64,000 bases of DNA from Pedobacter frigoris (GTDB lineage: Bacteria; Bacteroidota; Bacteroidia; Sphingobacteriales; Sphingobacteriaceae), in the NCBI RefSeq assembly GCF_005116445.1, contig NZ_SWBQ01000001.1:1240001-1304000 (forward strand). Reading direction: 5' to 3'. The notes under the pieces are model-generated. The model worked only from the letters and a program-made list of their open reading frames with translations. It did no database searches and was not told the origin of the DNA. Position 1 is the first letter of the stretch; each line of letters opens with the position of its first letter. The position numbers were made by a program, and so were the translations under genes. Shown here piece by piece: positions 52,526 to 62,313 of this stretch.

Positions 52526-53938
52526 TTAAATACCTCCACCTAGTGAACGATAAAGTTCCACTGAGGCACTTAGTCTGGCCGTCTTAATAGCTGCCAGCTC
52601 TAATTCGCTCTGTAGTGAATTGCTTTGTGCAGTTATTACTTCAAGATAGCTCGCCATCCCATTCTTAAATAACAGATTTGCATTCTTTACAGCTTGTTGT
52701 AAAGTGATAACTCGCTTTTGTGATATATCATACTGAACTTTTAGTTTTTCAAGCTTTACCAGTTCATCTGATACTTCTCCAACAGCATTGAGCACTGATT
52801 GTCTAAACTCAATTACAGTCCTCTCTCTATCTATTTTTGCAATTTCATATTGGGTCTTTAACTCTTTTCTTTGGAAAACAGGCTGACTAATCCCTCCGGC
52901 TACCATTCCAAACAATGACGCCGGCACATTAAACCAGTTACTGGCTTTGAACGAATTAAGTCCTCCGCTTGCTGTAATACTTAACGAAGGATACATATTT
53001 GCTTTACTAATTCCGACTTTGGCATTGGCAATATTTAATGACAACTCTGCACTCCTTACATCCGGTCTTCTGCTTACCATAGCAGATGGCAGACCGGCTG
53101 AGAGGTAATTCGGTACTTTTGTTGACTCAAGGCTGGACAAACGTATTACAGACCCGGGCAAATGGCCAATAAGAATTTTCAGGGCATTCTCTTGTATTGC
53201 TATATTTTGTTCCAATTGGGGAATAAGTTGTGCGGCGACCAATTGTTGTGCTTCTGCTTGCTGTATTGCTAATGAAGTAACCTGACCTGCATCAAATTGT
53301 ATATGAATCATCCTTAATGTACTATCATTCAAAGCCAGATTTTTTTTGGCTATAGACAATTGTGCATCCATCATCAGCAATTGATAATAGCCTTGCGCAA
53401 CATTGGCAATTAACCTGGTCTGCACTGCTTTTTTTGCCTCTACAGTTTGAAGATAACCAGCTAATGCAGCCTCTTTTTGGTTTCTGATCTTACCCCATAT
53501 ATCTGCCTCCCAGCTTAAGCCTACATTAGCGTTGAAGTCTTCTACATGTTTTGTACTCAGAAACTGACTTGAAGTCAAACTATTTAAGCTGTTATTGGAT
53601 GGTCGGTTTGAATTTGCTGCAATCTGGAGGTTAACAATCGGCAGGTTTCCTAATTTGGATTGCCTGAATAATAAATCTGATGCCTCAATGTTTTTCAAGG
53701 CCAGTTGTAGGTCATAGTTTCTGGCAATTGCTGTATCTATGAGTTTCTTTACTTCTGGATCAGCTATAAAATCCTTAACGGGTATTGAGGCTATACTGAC
53801 CGTGTCAGTTATCCTTGCAAGCCCTCTGTACGCAACCGGAGTAGCATCAACAGGTTTTATAATATCTTTTGACATTCTACACCCTGCAAATATTAAGGTG
53901 ATCAGTAGAAATTTATATAAATGATTATGCGATTTCAT
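52526..53938 (-). CDS. TolC/NodT-type outer-membrane efflux lipoprotein
   Basis: 470 aa from ATG at 53938, which gives a lipobox (LIFAGC, Cys19); the longer frame to 54028 lies inside the RND gene. Two outer-membrane-efflux repeats with long alpha-helical coiled segments (NYDLQLALKNIEASDLLFRQ ... LSIAKKNLALNDSTLRMI and FRQSVLNAVGEVSDELVKL ... ELAAIKTARLSASVELY). It forms the trimeric outer-membrane duct. Its start overlaps the RND stop by 14 nt. Confidence 0.93.
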   Translation of the reverse strand: MKSHNHLYKFLLITLIFAGCRMSKDIIKPVDATPVAYRGLARITDTVSIASIPVKDFIADPEVKKLIDTAIARNYDLQLALKNIEASDLLFRQSKLGNLPIVNLQIAANSNRPSNNSLNSLTSSQFLSTKHVEDFNANVGLSWEADIWGKIRNQKEAALAGYLQTVEAKKAVQTRLIANVAQGYYQLLMMDAQLSIAKKNLALNDSTLRMIHIQFDAGQVTSLAIQQAEAQQLVAAQLIPQLEQNIAIQENALKILIGHLPGSVIRLSSLESTKVPNYLSAGLPSAMVSRRPDVRSAELSLNIANAKVGISKANMYPSLSITASGGLNSFKASNWFNVPASLFGMVAGGISQPVFQRKELKTQYEIAKIDRERTVIEFRQSVLNAVGEVSDELVKLEKLKVQYDISQKRVITLQQAVKNANLLFKNGMASYLEVITAQSNSLQSELELAAIKTARLSASVELYRSLGGGI

Positions 53939-56900
53939 GAATAAGTTCTTTAACGTGATTTTCATTGTGAGCAATGGGGGTTTTTGTTTTGGGGCTAATC
54001 CGCTCCTGTAGATATTGAAAAACAACAAATAATACTGGGATAATAAATAGTCCGATAACTACTCCAGACAACATCCCTCCTGCTGCACCAATACTAATAG
54101 AATGATTACCTTGAGCTGAAGGACCTGTTGCAATACTCATTGGGAACAGGCCGACCACAAATGCCAGTGAAGTCATAATGATTGGACGAAGTCTTAGTTT
54201 GGCGGCTTCAAGAGCTGCTGCAACCAATGGTTGACCAGCTCTTCTTCTCTGTGCTGCAAATTCTACGATCAAAATCGCATTTTTCGCAAGTAAACCAATA
54301 AGCATTATTAGTGCAACTTGTACATAGATATTATTTTCTATACCAGTAAGACCAATAGCGACAAAGACTCCAAAAATGCCTGTTGGAATAGACAGAATTA
54401 CCGCAAGAGGAAGTATGTAGCTTTCATATTGTGCTGCGAGTAAGAAATAGATAAATACCAAACACAACATAAATATAATGGTTGACTGCCCGCCTGAAGA
54501 TATTTCTTCCCTTGTTTGTCCTGAAAATTCATAAGCATAGCCAGAAGGCAATTGCTGCGATGCTACTTCTTGTATAGCTTTAATAGCATCACCAGAACTA
54601 AAGCCCGGCTTAGGTATTGCATTTACCTGGATAGAATTAAATAAGTTGTAACGTGAAGCTGTTTCTGAGCCATATATCCTGTTCAATTTAACCAAAGTAT
54701 TGACGGGCACCATTTCACCAGAGCTATTTTTTACGTATACCTTATCTATTGATGTAGGGTCTGCCCTATCGGCTACATCCGCCTGAACGATTACTCTGTA
54801 ATATTTACCAAAACGATTGAAGTCTGAAGCTTGTGCGCTACCAAAATAGGTTTGCATCGTTTGCAGAATGTCTTTTACACTTACACCAAGCTGATCTGCC
54901 TTTTCATCATTTATTTCGAGCTGTAATTGAGGATAATCAGCTTTAAACGTAGTAAACGCTACAGCAATTTCTTTCCGTTTCATCAACTCTCCTATAAACC
55001 CATTAGCTACACTGCTAAACTTATCCAATTTTCCGCCAGTTTTATCTTGTAAAACCAGATCTAATGCCTCTACATTACTGAAACCAGGTACAGTTGGAAA
55101 GCTAAAAACAAAGAAACTACCACCCGTAATACTGCCAAGTTTAGCCCGTACAAGATCCATGATGGCATTAATATCCTTAACTTTACCACGTTCATCGGTT
55201 GGTTTAAGCAACACAAAGCATACTGCGGATGAAGGACTCGTTGAATTTGTCAATAAGTTAAATCCGGAAATCGCAGTTACAAATCTTGAAGCATCAAGTT
55301 CGTGCAATGCATTTTCAGCCTGAGTCATCACCTTTGACGTGCCTTCCAGGGATGTGCCTGAAGGTGTATTCACAGCGATAGCAATGAAGCCCTGATCTTC
55401 TGTAGGGATAAATCCAGATGGTGTTGTTTTCACCATCCATATGGTCACCAGCGTGACTATAACAAGACCTCCCATACTAATCCATTTATTACGGATTAAA
55501 AATTTCAACCCACCTACGTACCTGTTGGTTATGGCTGCGAAACTGCTATTAAAACCAGCAAAGAATTTCTGACTGAATCCTTTCCTCACTGGTGCATCTG
55601 CAGTTCCACCTAACTTATGACCATCTTTCAGAAATAATGCGGCGAGTGCCGGACTTAATGTCAATGCGTTTACAGCGGATATTACAATTGCAATTGCCAT
55701 AGTAAATGCAAATTGCCTGTAAAACACACCTGTAGATCCCTCCATGAAACCTACGGGCAAGAATACTGCTGCCATCACCAAAGTTATAGAAATAATTGCC
55801 CCGGTAATTTCGTGCATGGCCTCAGTGGTAGCTGCTTTTGGAGAGAGCTTTTTATGTTCGATCTTTGCATGTACTGCTTCAACCACTACAATTGCGTCAT
55901 CTACTACAATACCGATCGCAAGGACCAGAGCAAATAAAGTCAGTAGGTTAATAGAGAAACCAAATAATTGCATGAAGAAGAATGTTCCCAATATTGCGAC
56001 CGGAACGGCAATAGCGGGAATCAATGTAGAACGAAAATCCTGAAGGAAAATAAATACTACGATAAATACAAGGATGAATGCCTCTATCAGTGTATGCTTT
56101 ACCTGATCTATTGACTGGTCAAGAGCAACTTTTGTACTGTAGAATATATTATGCTTTATACCATTAGGAAAATCTTTAGCATATTTTTCCATCAGCTTGT
56201 TAATGGCAATCTGAATCTCGTTTGAATTGGATCCAGCTAACTGTATCACACCGATAACTACTCCTTTTTTACCGTTAAGGCGTGTAAGACTGGAATAAGA
56301 ATAAGCTCCAAATTCTATTCTTGCCACGTCCTTAAGGCGAAGTATTGTTCCATCTGTATTGGCACGAATAGCTATGTTTTCATATTCTTCTGGTTTGTTT
56401 AGTTTACCTTTGTATTTGATTACATATTCAAATACTTCATTGCTTTTTTCGCCAAAGCGTCCGGGAGCTGCTTCAAGACTTTTATCTTGTATAGCCCTCA
56501 TGACATCATTAGGTGTCACACGATAGGTAGCCATTTGAGTTGGATTTAGCCAAACTCTCATTGAATAGTCTTTTACCCCACCAAATATACTTGCTGCACC
56601 AACTCCAGGGATACGTTTTATCTCAGGAATAATATTGATCTGGGCATAGTTAGCTACAAAGGTTTGATCATATTTACTTTCGTCCTCAGTAAACATACCA
56701 ATTGCCATAATGAAACTATTCTGTTGCTTTGCCGTTATTACACCCTGCTGTACAACTTCCGCAGGAAGCTGACTGGTCGCCTGAGCTACACGATTTTGAA
56801 CATTTACAGCAGCTTGATCTGGATCTGTGCCTAATTTAAAATAAACTGTAATGGCCAATGAGCCATCATTACTAGCTGTGGAACTCATGTAGCTCATGTT

Positions 56901-57119
56901 TTCCACTCCATTAATCGATTCTTCAATTGAAGGTGCCACAGAGCGTAAAACAGTCTCCGCATTGGCACCTGGATAAACGGCTGTAACCAGTACCGACGGT
57001 GGTGCGATATCGGGAAACTGCTGCAGGGGTAATTTAGTTAGACCAAGTATCCCCAGGATCACCAGAAGAATGGAAATCACTGTAGCTAATACCGGCCTTT
57101 GTATGAAAATTTTAAACAT
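53925..57119 (-). CDS. RND (HAE1) efflux pump inner-membrane subunit
   Basis: 1064 aa, AcrB/MexB family. TM1 opens the protein (FIQRPVLATVISILLVILG), then duplicated periplasmic porter domains; proton-relay Asp pair in AIGIVVDDAIVVVEAV (TM4). The second half repeats the pattern (MLIGLLAKNAILIVEFA). The HAE1 group exports drugs and amphiphiles. Operon order is MFP (57131) - RND - OMF, controlled by the TetR gene upstream. Confidence 0.95.
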   Translation of the reverse strand: MFKIFIQRPVLATVISILLVILGILGLTKLPLQQFPDIAPPSVLVTAVYPGANAETVLRSVAPSIEESINGVENMSYMSSTASNDGSLAITVYFKLGTDPDQAAVNVQNRVAQATSQLPAEVVQQGVITAKQQNSFIMAIGMFTEDESKYDQTFVANYAQINIIPEIKRIPGVGAASIFGGVKDYSMRVWLNPTQMATYRVTPNDVMRAIQDKSLEAAPGRFGEKSNEVFEYVIKYKGKLNKPEEYENIAIRANTDGTILRLKDVARIEFGAYSYSSLTRLNGKKGVVIGVIQLAGSNSNEIQIAINKLMEKYAKDFPNGIKHNIFYSTKVALDQSIDQVKHTLIEAFILVFIVVFIFLQDFRSTLIPAIAVPVAILGTFFFMQLFGFSINLLTLFALVLAIGIVVDDAIVVVEAVHAKIEHKKLSPKAATTEAMHEITGAIISITLVMAAVFLPVGFMEGSTGVFYRQFAFTMAIAIVISAVNALTLSPALAALFLKDGHKLGGTADAPVRKGFSQKFFAGFNSSFAAITNRYVGGLKFLIRNKWISMGGLVIVTLVTIWMVKTTPSGFIPTEDQGFIAIAVNTPSGTSLEGTSKVMTQAENALHELDASRFVTAISGFNLLTNSTSPSSAVCFVLLKPTDERGKVKDINAIMDLVRAKLGSITGGSFFVFSFPTVPGFSNVEALDLVLQDKTGGKLDKFSSVANGFIGELMKRKEIAVAFTTFKADYPQLQLEINDEKADQLGVSVKDILQTMQTYFGSAQASDFNRFGKYYRVIVQADVADRADPTSIDKVYVKNSSGEMVPVNTLVKLNRIYGSETASRYNLFNSIQVNAIPKPGFSSGDAIKAIQEVASQQLPSGYAYEFSGQTREEISSGGQSTIIFMLCLVFIYFLLAAQYESYILPLAVILSIPTGIFGVFVAIGLTGIENNIYVQVALIMLIGLLAKNAILIVEFAAQRRRAGQPLVAAALEAAKLRLRPIIMTSLAFVVGLFPMSIATGPSAQGNHSISIGAAGGMLSGVVIGLFIIPVLFVVFQYLQERISPKTKTPIAHNENHVKELIHEIA

Positions 57120-57130
57120 CGTTGCGAATT

Positions 57131-58264
57131 TTATTTATTTATTAATTGTGCCACTTTTTGTGTTGTTTTTTCAGGCTTGATCTCCTGACCTTCCTGCAGA
57201 CGGTCGATACCACTCAGTACTATCTGATCACCATTCTTTATACCTTCTCGTACCAGATAATTGTTTCCGCTTTTTGCAACAATTGTAATTGGCAACTTTT
57301 TGACTTTATTGCTGTCTGCCACAGCGAATACAAAGACTTTGTCCTGCATCTCGACAGTAGCTGATTGTGGGATTAAAAAGGCATCATTATGTGTTTCTCC
57401 GATACGGATTTTTCCGGTATTACCCGATCTTAGAATGCCTTGTCCGTTTGGAAATGTCGCTCTTAGTGATATAGAACCAGTTTGTTTATCAAACTGTCCA
57501 TCAACCATATCAATTTTACCTTGTTGAGTATAGATTGTCTGGTCAGAAAGTATGAGAGATACCACAGGAATTTTATTTGCTTTTTCTGTAATGGTTTTAC
57601 CCTGGTATCGTGAGTTAAAAGTAATAAAGTCATCTTCTCCCAATGAAAAGTAAACATGAACTTCATGTGCATCAGATAGTAAGGTAAGTGGATTTGGATC
57701 AGAAGGACTTACAAGGCTTCCTTGTTTTTTGGGAAGTCTCCCAACATAACCGCTTACAGGCGCTTTAATAAGTGTATAACCTAAATTAATTTCCGCAATT
57801 CCCACGCCCGCCCTAGCTTGTTCTACATTTGCTAAAGCGGATTCATAACTAGCTTTTGCACTTTTTAGCTGAAAATCTGATACTACTTTATTGGCTACAA
57901 GCGGGGTTAGTTTTTCCACTTCCAGTTGTGCATTAAGAAGAGAAGCCTTTGCTGACAAAAGAGATGCTTTTGCATTGTTCAGCGCTTGTTTAAACGGGAG
58001 CTCATTAATTTTAAATAAAGGTTGCCCTTTTTGTACAAGAGCACCTTCATTTATGAAAATTTTATCCAAAGCACCGGAAATCTGGGGACGTATTTCCAGA
58101 TCTACTGTACCTTCTATTGATGCTGGATATTCGGTAAAAGTAGTTTCGGATGATTTAGTGACTTCCGCAACAGGCAAGGCCTGTATTACGGCTGGCGGGG
58201 GTGTTTCGGTCTGTCCAGAACACCCATATAAAAATATTGCTAAAACAAGTATTGATGTTTTCAT
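57131..58264 (-). CDS. RND efflux periplasmic adaptor (MFP), lipoprotein
   Basis: 377 aa from ATG at 58264, which starts a lipoprotein signal with lipobox FLYGC. The longer frame (to 58324) would read through a TetR operator and has no signal. It has the barrel-sandwich halves (VDLEIRPQISGALDKIFINE and NLGYTLIKAPVSGYVGRL), an alpha-hairpin (~100-165), a beta-barrel and a membrane-proximal domain. It bridges RND and TolC-type proteins. First gene of the operon. Confidence 0.94.
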   Translation of the reverse strand: MKTSILVLAIFLYGCSGQTETPPPAVIQALPVAEVTKSSETTFTEYPASIEGTVDLEIRPQISGALDKIFINEGALVQKGQPLFKINELPFKQALNNAKASLLSAKASLLNAQLEVEKLTPLVANKVVSDFQLKSAKASYESALANVEQARAGVGIAEINLGYTLIKAPVSGYVGRLPKKQGSLVSPSDPNPLTLLSDAHEVHVYFSLGEDDFITFNSRYQGKTITEKANKIPVVSLILSDQTIYTQQGKIDMVDGQFDKQTGSISLRATFPNGQGILRSGNTGKIRIGETHNDAFLIPQSATVEMQDKVFVFAVADSNKVKKLPITIVAKSGNNYLVREGIKNGDQIVLSGIDRLQEGQEIKPEKTTQKVAQLINK

Positions 58265-58280
58265 AACGTTATTAGATTGT

Positions 58281-58293
58281 TTAACAGTGTTAA
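58281..58293. promoter_or_regulatory. TetR operator copy 1
   Basis: TTAACAGTGTTAA, a palindrome of TTAAC arms with a 3-nt centre, 17-29 nt upstream of the MFP start. Two further copies lie at 58373 and 59059. Confidence 0.75.
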
Positions 58294-58372
58294 GTAATTG
58301 TAAATAGTTTGGCGGATTTTTCATATTATATATTTATTAAAAAGATGGAGCTGATAACGACATTAAAGTCAT

Positions 58373-58385
58373 TTAACAGTGTTAA
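58373..58385. promoter_or_regulatory. TetR operator copy 2
   Basis: TTAACAGTGTTAA, identical to copy 1 and 92 nt away from it, between the TetR stop and the MFP start. It is in position to block the efflux promoter. Confidence 0.75.
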
Positions 58386-58429
58386 GTATTAATTCAAAAA
58401 AAAAGGCTCATAGAACCTATATCTATTAG

Positions 58430-59029
58430 TTAGTCGTTTATGTATTTAATGATACCCTTTATTGCATCTTTCAGAATACGTTGATTCATTTCTTCATTTC
58501 TCCCTTTATTCACCAGATTGATTGAAATCAATCCATGTATGATAGACCAGAAAGTATAAAATTTTCGACAAACCAAGTCTTCTGGAGGATTATCAACTGT
58601 CATGATCTTTTCAATTACTTCATATATAAGATCATCGGCCAGTTCTGCTTCAGGCATAGACTTTTTAAGCTCACAGCAATTCATATCTACCCCATACATC
58701 AACCTATAAAGTTCTTTATACTTGAAAGCAAAATTCCAATAAGCTATCCACATCGCTTCAAGTTGATCTGCCGGAGATTCGTATAATTGTTTAGCTGCTC
58801 TCACCTCACCTGCAAGAATAATGTACCCTCTTCTCGTCAGTTCAAGTAAAATACCCTCTTTATTAGCAAAATACTCATAGATAATAGGTGCTGTATATTC
58901 AATTTTATCAGCTATTTTCCTCATGCTGAGAGACTGCCATCCTTCATCTTTTACAATGTCCAAAGCAGCATCTAAAATATTTAGCCTGGTTTCATCTTTT
59001 AGTCTTGCTATTCTCTCTTTACTTCCCAT
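58430..59029 (-). CDS. TetR/AcrR-family repressor of the RND operon
   Basis: 199 aa from ATG at 59029; the longer frame to 59065 would run through the upstream operator copy. N-terminal TetR helix-turn-helix (residues ~8-55: RLNILDAALDIVKDEGWQSL, SMRKIADKIEYTAPIIYEYF) and a C-terminal ligand domain with two Cys (MNCCELKK). It lies directly before the MFP gene on the same strand. Operator copies on both its own upstream side and in front of the pump indicate autoregulation and pump control. Confidence 0.93.
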   Translation of the reverse strand: MGSKERIARLKDETRLNILDAALDIVKDEGWQSLSMRKIADKIEYTAPIIYEYFANKEGILLELTRRGYIILAGEVRAAKQLYESPADQLEAMWIAYWNFAFKYKELYRLMYGVDMNCCELKKSMPEAELADDLIYEVIEKIMTVDNPPEDLVCRKFYTFWSIIHGLISINLVNKGRNEEMNQRILKDAIKGIIKYIND

Positions 59030-59058
59030 AATACAATTATGACGAGGGTGTAAATAAT

Positions 59059-59071
59059 TTAACACCGTTAA
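59059..59071. promoter_or_regulatory. TetR operator copy 3 (autoregulatory)
   Basis: TTAACACCGTTAA, same TTAAC/GTTAA arms as copies 1 and 2, 30 nt upstream of the TetR start codon. Confidence 0.7.
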
Positions 59072-59123
59072 GCAAATGTATAAACAGTTTTAGAATTGCG
59101 TATCATCTATTTGTCAAATGAAT

Positions 59124-60461
59124 TTAAAACAATTGAATAAGTCCGTTAATATTACTTTGTTTAAATTGTAAAATTGCCTCAAAACGGTTCGCATCATTAT
59201 TTTTTTCCTTTGCAAAGATTGTAAGTGATTTTAGAGCTCCTATCTTTTTTAAAGACAGAGAACTACTTTTACCGGAAAAAAAACCAAAGTTCATTTCAAG
59301 TCCAAAAAAATATGGAGTTTCCTCTCTTTCCGTAGAAGAAATTACTTCTTTACTTGTGCTCAACTTGAACTCATCAGTTTCTGCAAACCTATATATATCA
59401 TACAAAGGAAACAGCGTTTTATTAAACGTTCCATTATCGCCTATGATATGCTCGCGATTCAAATGTTTCGCTAAAGGCGGAGCATCAGAACTTAGAGAAA
59501 ATACCACGTTAGGAACAAAAACTTCTTTTGTGGTTGCGTTCTCTACTTTTTCAAAATCTTCATTATAATCGTAAGTAATTACCGTGTCCAGTTGTTTAAT
59601 GTGTCCGTCAACTTCTAAATCTGCATATCCAATTTTATATTTAATTAAACTATCCATGTTCAATTTCGCGTTCTTAAATTGAATCTTATCAAAAGGTAAT
59701 CTGGACAGATCAATGTTTAACCACATTTTCAATGGCGCGGATCTGCTAAATTTTCTACGAGATAAAGAACCATGATTTGACTTTAAATACTTGGAACTAA
59801 AATCTCCATCGAAGGTAATTTTACCGTCATCAAAATTACCGATTCCCTCATATTGAGCACAGGTATAAGCAACATCAGCTTTACTTACTCTAAGTCCGGA
59901 TAATCTTCTGTCATCAAATTGAAGGATATGCTCTCCCTTTAACATTTGGATCAGTACCTGGACAACTGCTTCCTTCTTAAATGAATATGCTATAGCAACT
60001 CGTTGATCATTATATGCTACCGTTATTTTGTTATCTGATGATGTAGCAAAATTGAATCCTGGCTCCTGCCCCGCTATAGCATTAACCTTTAACTTGTTTT
60101 TTAAAAAGAATTTAAGATTCTCGAGGTTTGCAACCGGCATCAAACAGAAAAATGTATCAAATGATTTATCCGATATATTATAGATAAACACATTAGCTGG
60201 AATCTTTAGTCCGGTGTTGAGATCAAGGTATTTATTGTGATTTTTATAATATGCTGAATTACTTAGATAATCGTTAAACAGTTTCGTATAGATCTGGTCT
60301 GCGTTGATTCGAAAAATCAATGCAGCGTTTTTATGGACTCCCAGTTTATAAGAGATATATTGACGATATTTCAAATATCCAAACACTGATACCAGTAGCA
60401 CTATGATCACTACTGCTAGTATCAGTGTTATTCTTATAAATTTATTTTTGTACATCTTCAA
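59124..60461 (-). CDS. Membrane-anchored protein related to DUF4836
   Basis: 445 aa. An N-terminal membrane helix (IRITLILAVVIIVLLVSVFGYL) without a cleavage site implies anchoring in the inner membrane with a large outer domain. From ~300 it carries a YDYNEDFEKVEN segment followed by PNVVFSLSSDAPPLAKHL, which corresponds to YDYNEDNFETKEVA and PDFLFMLSTEDTRLLDKL in the upstream gene. This suggests a divergent paralogue. Its start overlaps the upstream gene's end by 20 nt. Function unknown. Confidence 0.7.
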   Translation of the reverse strand: MKMYKNKFIRITLILAVVIIVLLVSVFGYLKYRQYISYKLGVHKNAALIFRINADQIYTKLFNDYLSNSAYYKNHNKYLDLNTGLKIPANVFIYNISDKSFDTFFCLMPVANLENLKFFLKNKLKVNAIAGQEPGFNFATSSDNKITVAYNDQRVAIAYSFKKEAVVQVLIQMLKGEHILQFDDRRLSGLRVSKADVAYTCAQYEGIGNFDDGKITFDGDFSSKYLKSNHGSLSRRKFSRSAPLKMWLNIDLSRLPFDKIQFKNAKLNMDSLIKYKIGYADLEVDGHIKQLDTVITYDYNEDFEKVENATTKEVFVPNVVFSLSSDAPPLAKHLNREHIIGDNGTFNKTLFPLYDIYRFAETDEFKLSTSKEVISSTEREETPYFFGLEMNFGFFSGKSSSLSLKKIGALKSLTIFAKEKNNDANRFEAILQFKQSNINGLIQLF

Positions 60462-62280
60462 TAATAGAGAACAGATACCTCAGAGAATTTTGATGGTTTG
60501 TTGGAACATTCATACTAATTTCACCTGATAAGGTATTGCCTTTAATAGGATGTGATTTCAAATAGATATCTCCGATCGAAGTTAATATTCCATTTACCTT
60601 TTGTATTTCTTTGGAACTTCCCATTTCTCCTGCAGGAATTTTTCCAGCCATCTTTTTTGCATTAAAGTAAGCAGAATAATTAGCGCCAATCATCAGTTTT
60701 TTGTGTTTACTGCTGATGTTCCCTACAAAAGTATCTCCCGTAATACTTTTAAATTCCGTCTCATCAGTTCCCAAAAATAAAATCCCATTTTTGACAGCGA
60801 CAAAAAGTGTCAGTGGTGTTTTAGGTATCGCAAGTTCAAAATAACCAGACTTTTGCTGTATCATTTGTTTTTTAGTGCCGTAAGCGATTAATTTATCTAA
60901 CAGCCTTGTATCTTCTGTAGACAACATAAACAGAAAATCAGGAAGTGTTTCTTTTTTAGTTTTGGCTACTTCTTTGGTTTCAAAATTATCTTCGTTATAA
61001 TCATAAGACTTGAAAGTAACTTCCTTCTGAGACAGCCCATTAAATATAAATATCCCATCACCTTTTACAACTTTACTAATAGCTTCTTCATCAAGCAGCA
61101 ACGAAAAAAGATCTGTAGCCATCCCTATCTCATCTGCATAGAACGAGCCATAAATATTGGAAATCAATTTAGGGTATTCCTGAAGATAAGCCTTGGTATC
61201 CATCGCATAAGCCATATAGCCTATCATTTTATCTTCATTCATGTACTTTAAGAAGTTTTTATTCACCCTACGTTTATAAACCTTTTTAAAAACATCGGCA
61301 TAAGCGTCGTTAAAAGTAATGGAAGTGCTAAGCTTTATAGCTTGCTTTTCCAGATAAAGTTTCGCATTGACCGCACCATAACCATTCAGAAAATTAATCC
61401 CCTTAAAACTATACATATCAGGCATATAGCTATTCATCAACTTATCTGCACCAGAAAGCCAAATACTTGCTTCTGCATTGTTATCCAAACTTGCTATGTA
61501 ATCCTTATTACTTAGTATAGAACCAGTAGTTTTCCCCGAGAATATATCTCCAAGCATATGGTCCACCCATACAGCAACTATCGCTTTTTGCTTCTGGATA
61601 TTTTTATGGCTTTCATTAATATAACTGTCACCTGCCAGATCTATTTCCACAGTATCTGCTTCTTCTACTTCCTCTTCAACCGTAACGGTATCTATGGCAG
61701 TGTCTATGTAGGTTGTATCAGAAACAACCGTAACTGCACTTGAATCGACTTCCAGATTTAAAGACGTCAAACCAAATCTTTCCATTACATCTTGACGGGA
61801 AAAGTAACTTTGTTTTGCACCGCCTATTGCAAAAAGAAACATCTCATTGTTCCAATATGCTATTTCTGTAGAGTCAGCATTGTAAAATGTCCTAAGTCCA
61901 TTTTTGGAATCAAATTTTTTATGGTCTCCGGCATACAATGCATCAATTTGTTTGGCATTTTTTATGGGAGCGAGAAAGCAATTATAAGTCACACTATCAT
62001 TACTTCGATTATAGTAATAAAAGTTAGCGGATAGATTAAAACCTAAATCCTCTAAATTATTTAAAGAAGGATCTATTTTATTTAGCGTTGACAATACCTT
62101 TTTGCCAATAAAAGTAGTATTGAACTCTTTCAGAGACATCAGCTCCGTTAGATTCTTACCCTTTATGGTAGCTACAGCAAGGGCATCAGCAGGAATTTTA
62201 GAAGATAAATCCTGGGCAAAGCCCGTTAGTCCAGTCGTTGTCAGTAGTAATGCATAAAAGCATTTGTACAGATTTTTCAT
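60442..62280 (-). CDS. DUF4836 family secreted protein
   Basis: 612 aa with signal peptide (ending GLTGFAQ). Opening IPADALAVATIKGKNLTELM is the family hallmark, with later YNRSNDSVTYNCFLAPIKNA. Residues ~195-220 form a strongly acidic Val/Asp/Glu stretch (YIDTAIDTVTVEEEVEEAD), likely a disordered linker. The protein is predicted periplasmic or outer-membrane associated; no biochemical role is known for the family. Operon: lipoprotein (62314-62991) - DUF4836 - paralogue. Confidence 0.85.
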   Translation of the reverse strand: MKNLYKCFYALLLTTTGLTGFAQDLSSKIPADALAVATIKGKNLTELMSLKEFNTTFIGKKVLSTLNKIDPSLNNLEDLGFNLSANFYYYNRSNDSVTYNCFLAPIKNAKQIDALYAGDHKKFDSKNGLRTFYNADSTEIAYWNNEMFLFAIGGAKQSYFSRQDVMERFGLTSLNLEVDSSAVTVVSDTTYIDTAIDTVTVEEEVEEADTVEIDLAGDSYINESHKNIQKQKAIVAVWVDHMLGDIFSGKTTGSILSNKDYIASLDNNAEASIWLSGADKLMNSYMPDMYSFKGINFLNGYGAVNAKLYLEKQAIKLSTSITFNDAYADVFKKVYKRRVNKNFLKYMNEDKMIGYMAYAMDTKAYLQEYPKLISNIYGSFYADEIGMATDLFSLLLDEEAISKVVKGDGIFIFNGLSQKEVTFKSYDYNEDNFETKEVAKTKKETLPDFLFMLSTEDTRLLDKLIAYGTKKQMIQQKSGYFELAIPKTPLTLFVAVKNGILFLGTDETEFKSITGDTFVGNISSKHKKLMIGANYSAYFNAKKMAGKIPAGEMGSSKEIQKVNGILTSIGDIYLKSHPIKGNTLSGEISMNVPTNHQNSLRYLFSIIEDVQK

Positions 62281-62313
62281 GATATTGAGTTGTTAATTTA
62301 AAAAGGTAAACCT

